From contig NZ_QCZD01000001.1 in assembly GCF_003075045.1 (NCBI RefSeq), positions 1,140,867 to 1,204,866 on the forward strand: DNA of 64,000 nt. Reading direction: 5' to 3'. Below, piece by piece: positions 63,932 through 64,000 of this stretch; position 1 is the first letter of the stretch; each line of letters starts with the position of its first letter. The notes under the pieces were generated by a model, which ran no database searches, was not told the DNA's origin, and saw nothing but the letters and a program-made list of their open reading frames with translations. The position numbers and the translations under genes are program-made. The stretch is from Maribacter litoralis. GTDB lineage: Bacteria > Bacteroidota > Bacteroidia > Flavobacteriales > Flavobacteriaceae.

Positions 63932-64000
63932 TTTTCAAAGTTAATTTTAATAACTAAAACGCTCTTAACTCTATGTCCGGTTAAATATAGTAAGTCCATA

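Larger units (their letters stand above)
62714..63998 (-). mobile_element. IS3-family insertion sequence, copy 2 (identical to 5315-6599)
   Basis: Starts TGGACTTGCAAC at 62714 and ends AAGTCCA at 63998; offset from copy 1 is exactly 57399 throughout, and both proteins are identical. Left flank gtg and right flank ta (window ends) show no target duplication that can be checked. Same orientation as copy 1. It interrupts the other IS3-type element. Confidence 0.92.

Overview
The window looks like a chromosomal accessory region of a marine-type Flavobacteriaceae (Bacteroidota). It is AT-rich, its promoters carry TAnnTTTG -7 boxes and ribosome-binding sites are weak. Mobilization genes of the BfmA/MobB kind typical of Flavobacteriia conjugative elements sit at the left end. 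The genus cannot be fixed from sequence reading alone.

Layout. (1) 1-7378, mostly minus strand: the end of an integrative/conjugative or mobilizable element. It has a VirD4/TraG coupling protein, a relaxase, a BfmA-like accessory protein, a hairpin-rich oriT candidate and an SSB. A DUF6876-like gene here is split by a transposon with 34-bp inverted repeats that carries overlapping tyrosine recombinases (resembling RIT, 'recombinase in trio', elements). That transposon is itself gutted by an IS3-family element. (2) 7379-9885: repeats and a decaying cassette-like block (thioesterase, small ORF, methyltransferase) bracketed by two ~95-bp direct repeats. (3) 9886-24660, minus strand: hydrolases, NAD(P)-dependent oxidoreductases with an AraC regulator, a formate/nitrite-type channel, DoxX, aldehyde dehydrogenase, short-chain dehydrogenases, an acyltransferase and a YqjM-like ene-reductase. 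(4) 25581-35213, minus strand: a long, tightly packed electrophile/aldehyde/peroxide detoxification cluster (ferritin-like, Ohr, MDR, OYE, Fe-ADH, two AKRs, ALDH, SDR). Next to it is a DoxX-TetR pair; matching palindromes lie upstream of both units. (5) 35521-42163: a RamB/ScfR-type regulator divergent from malate synthase and isocitrate lyase, followed by an RraA-like protein and an alanine-glyoxylate-type aminotransferase. (6) 43333-44438: a decayed, internally deleted second copy of the hydrolase-thioesterase-AraC segment found near 11-16 kb. (7) 44911-50615: glycerol regulon (glpR, glpD, glpK, glpF and an outer-membrane beta-barrel). (8) 51551-56946: an AraC regulator, an epoxide-hydrolase-like enzyme and oleate hydratase; the two enzymes share a near-identical upstream region. 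(9) 57029-62327: decayed 3-hydroxybutyryl-CoA dehydrogenase, a frameshifted patatin-Omp85 phospholipase, DoxX and a truncated hydrolase. (10) 62327-64000: an IS3-type remnant interrupted by a second apparently identical copy of the IS at 5315-6599.

How the genes could work together (inference): patatin and alpha/beta hydrolases release fatty acids and glycerol. GlpF/K/D feed glycerol into glycolysis, oleate hydratase and the epoxide hydrolase act on unsaturated or oxidized fatty acids, and the glyoxylate shunt assimilates the resulting acetyl-CoA. The detoxification operon would handle aldehydes, enals and peroxides formed on the way. The region therefore reads as a lipid-use and lipid-stress island. 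Two same-orientation IS copies 57.4 kb apart flank it, next to mobilization genes, and many pseudogenes and IS scars show ongoing turnover. No rRNA, tRNA or CRISPR array was seen.
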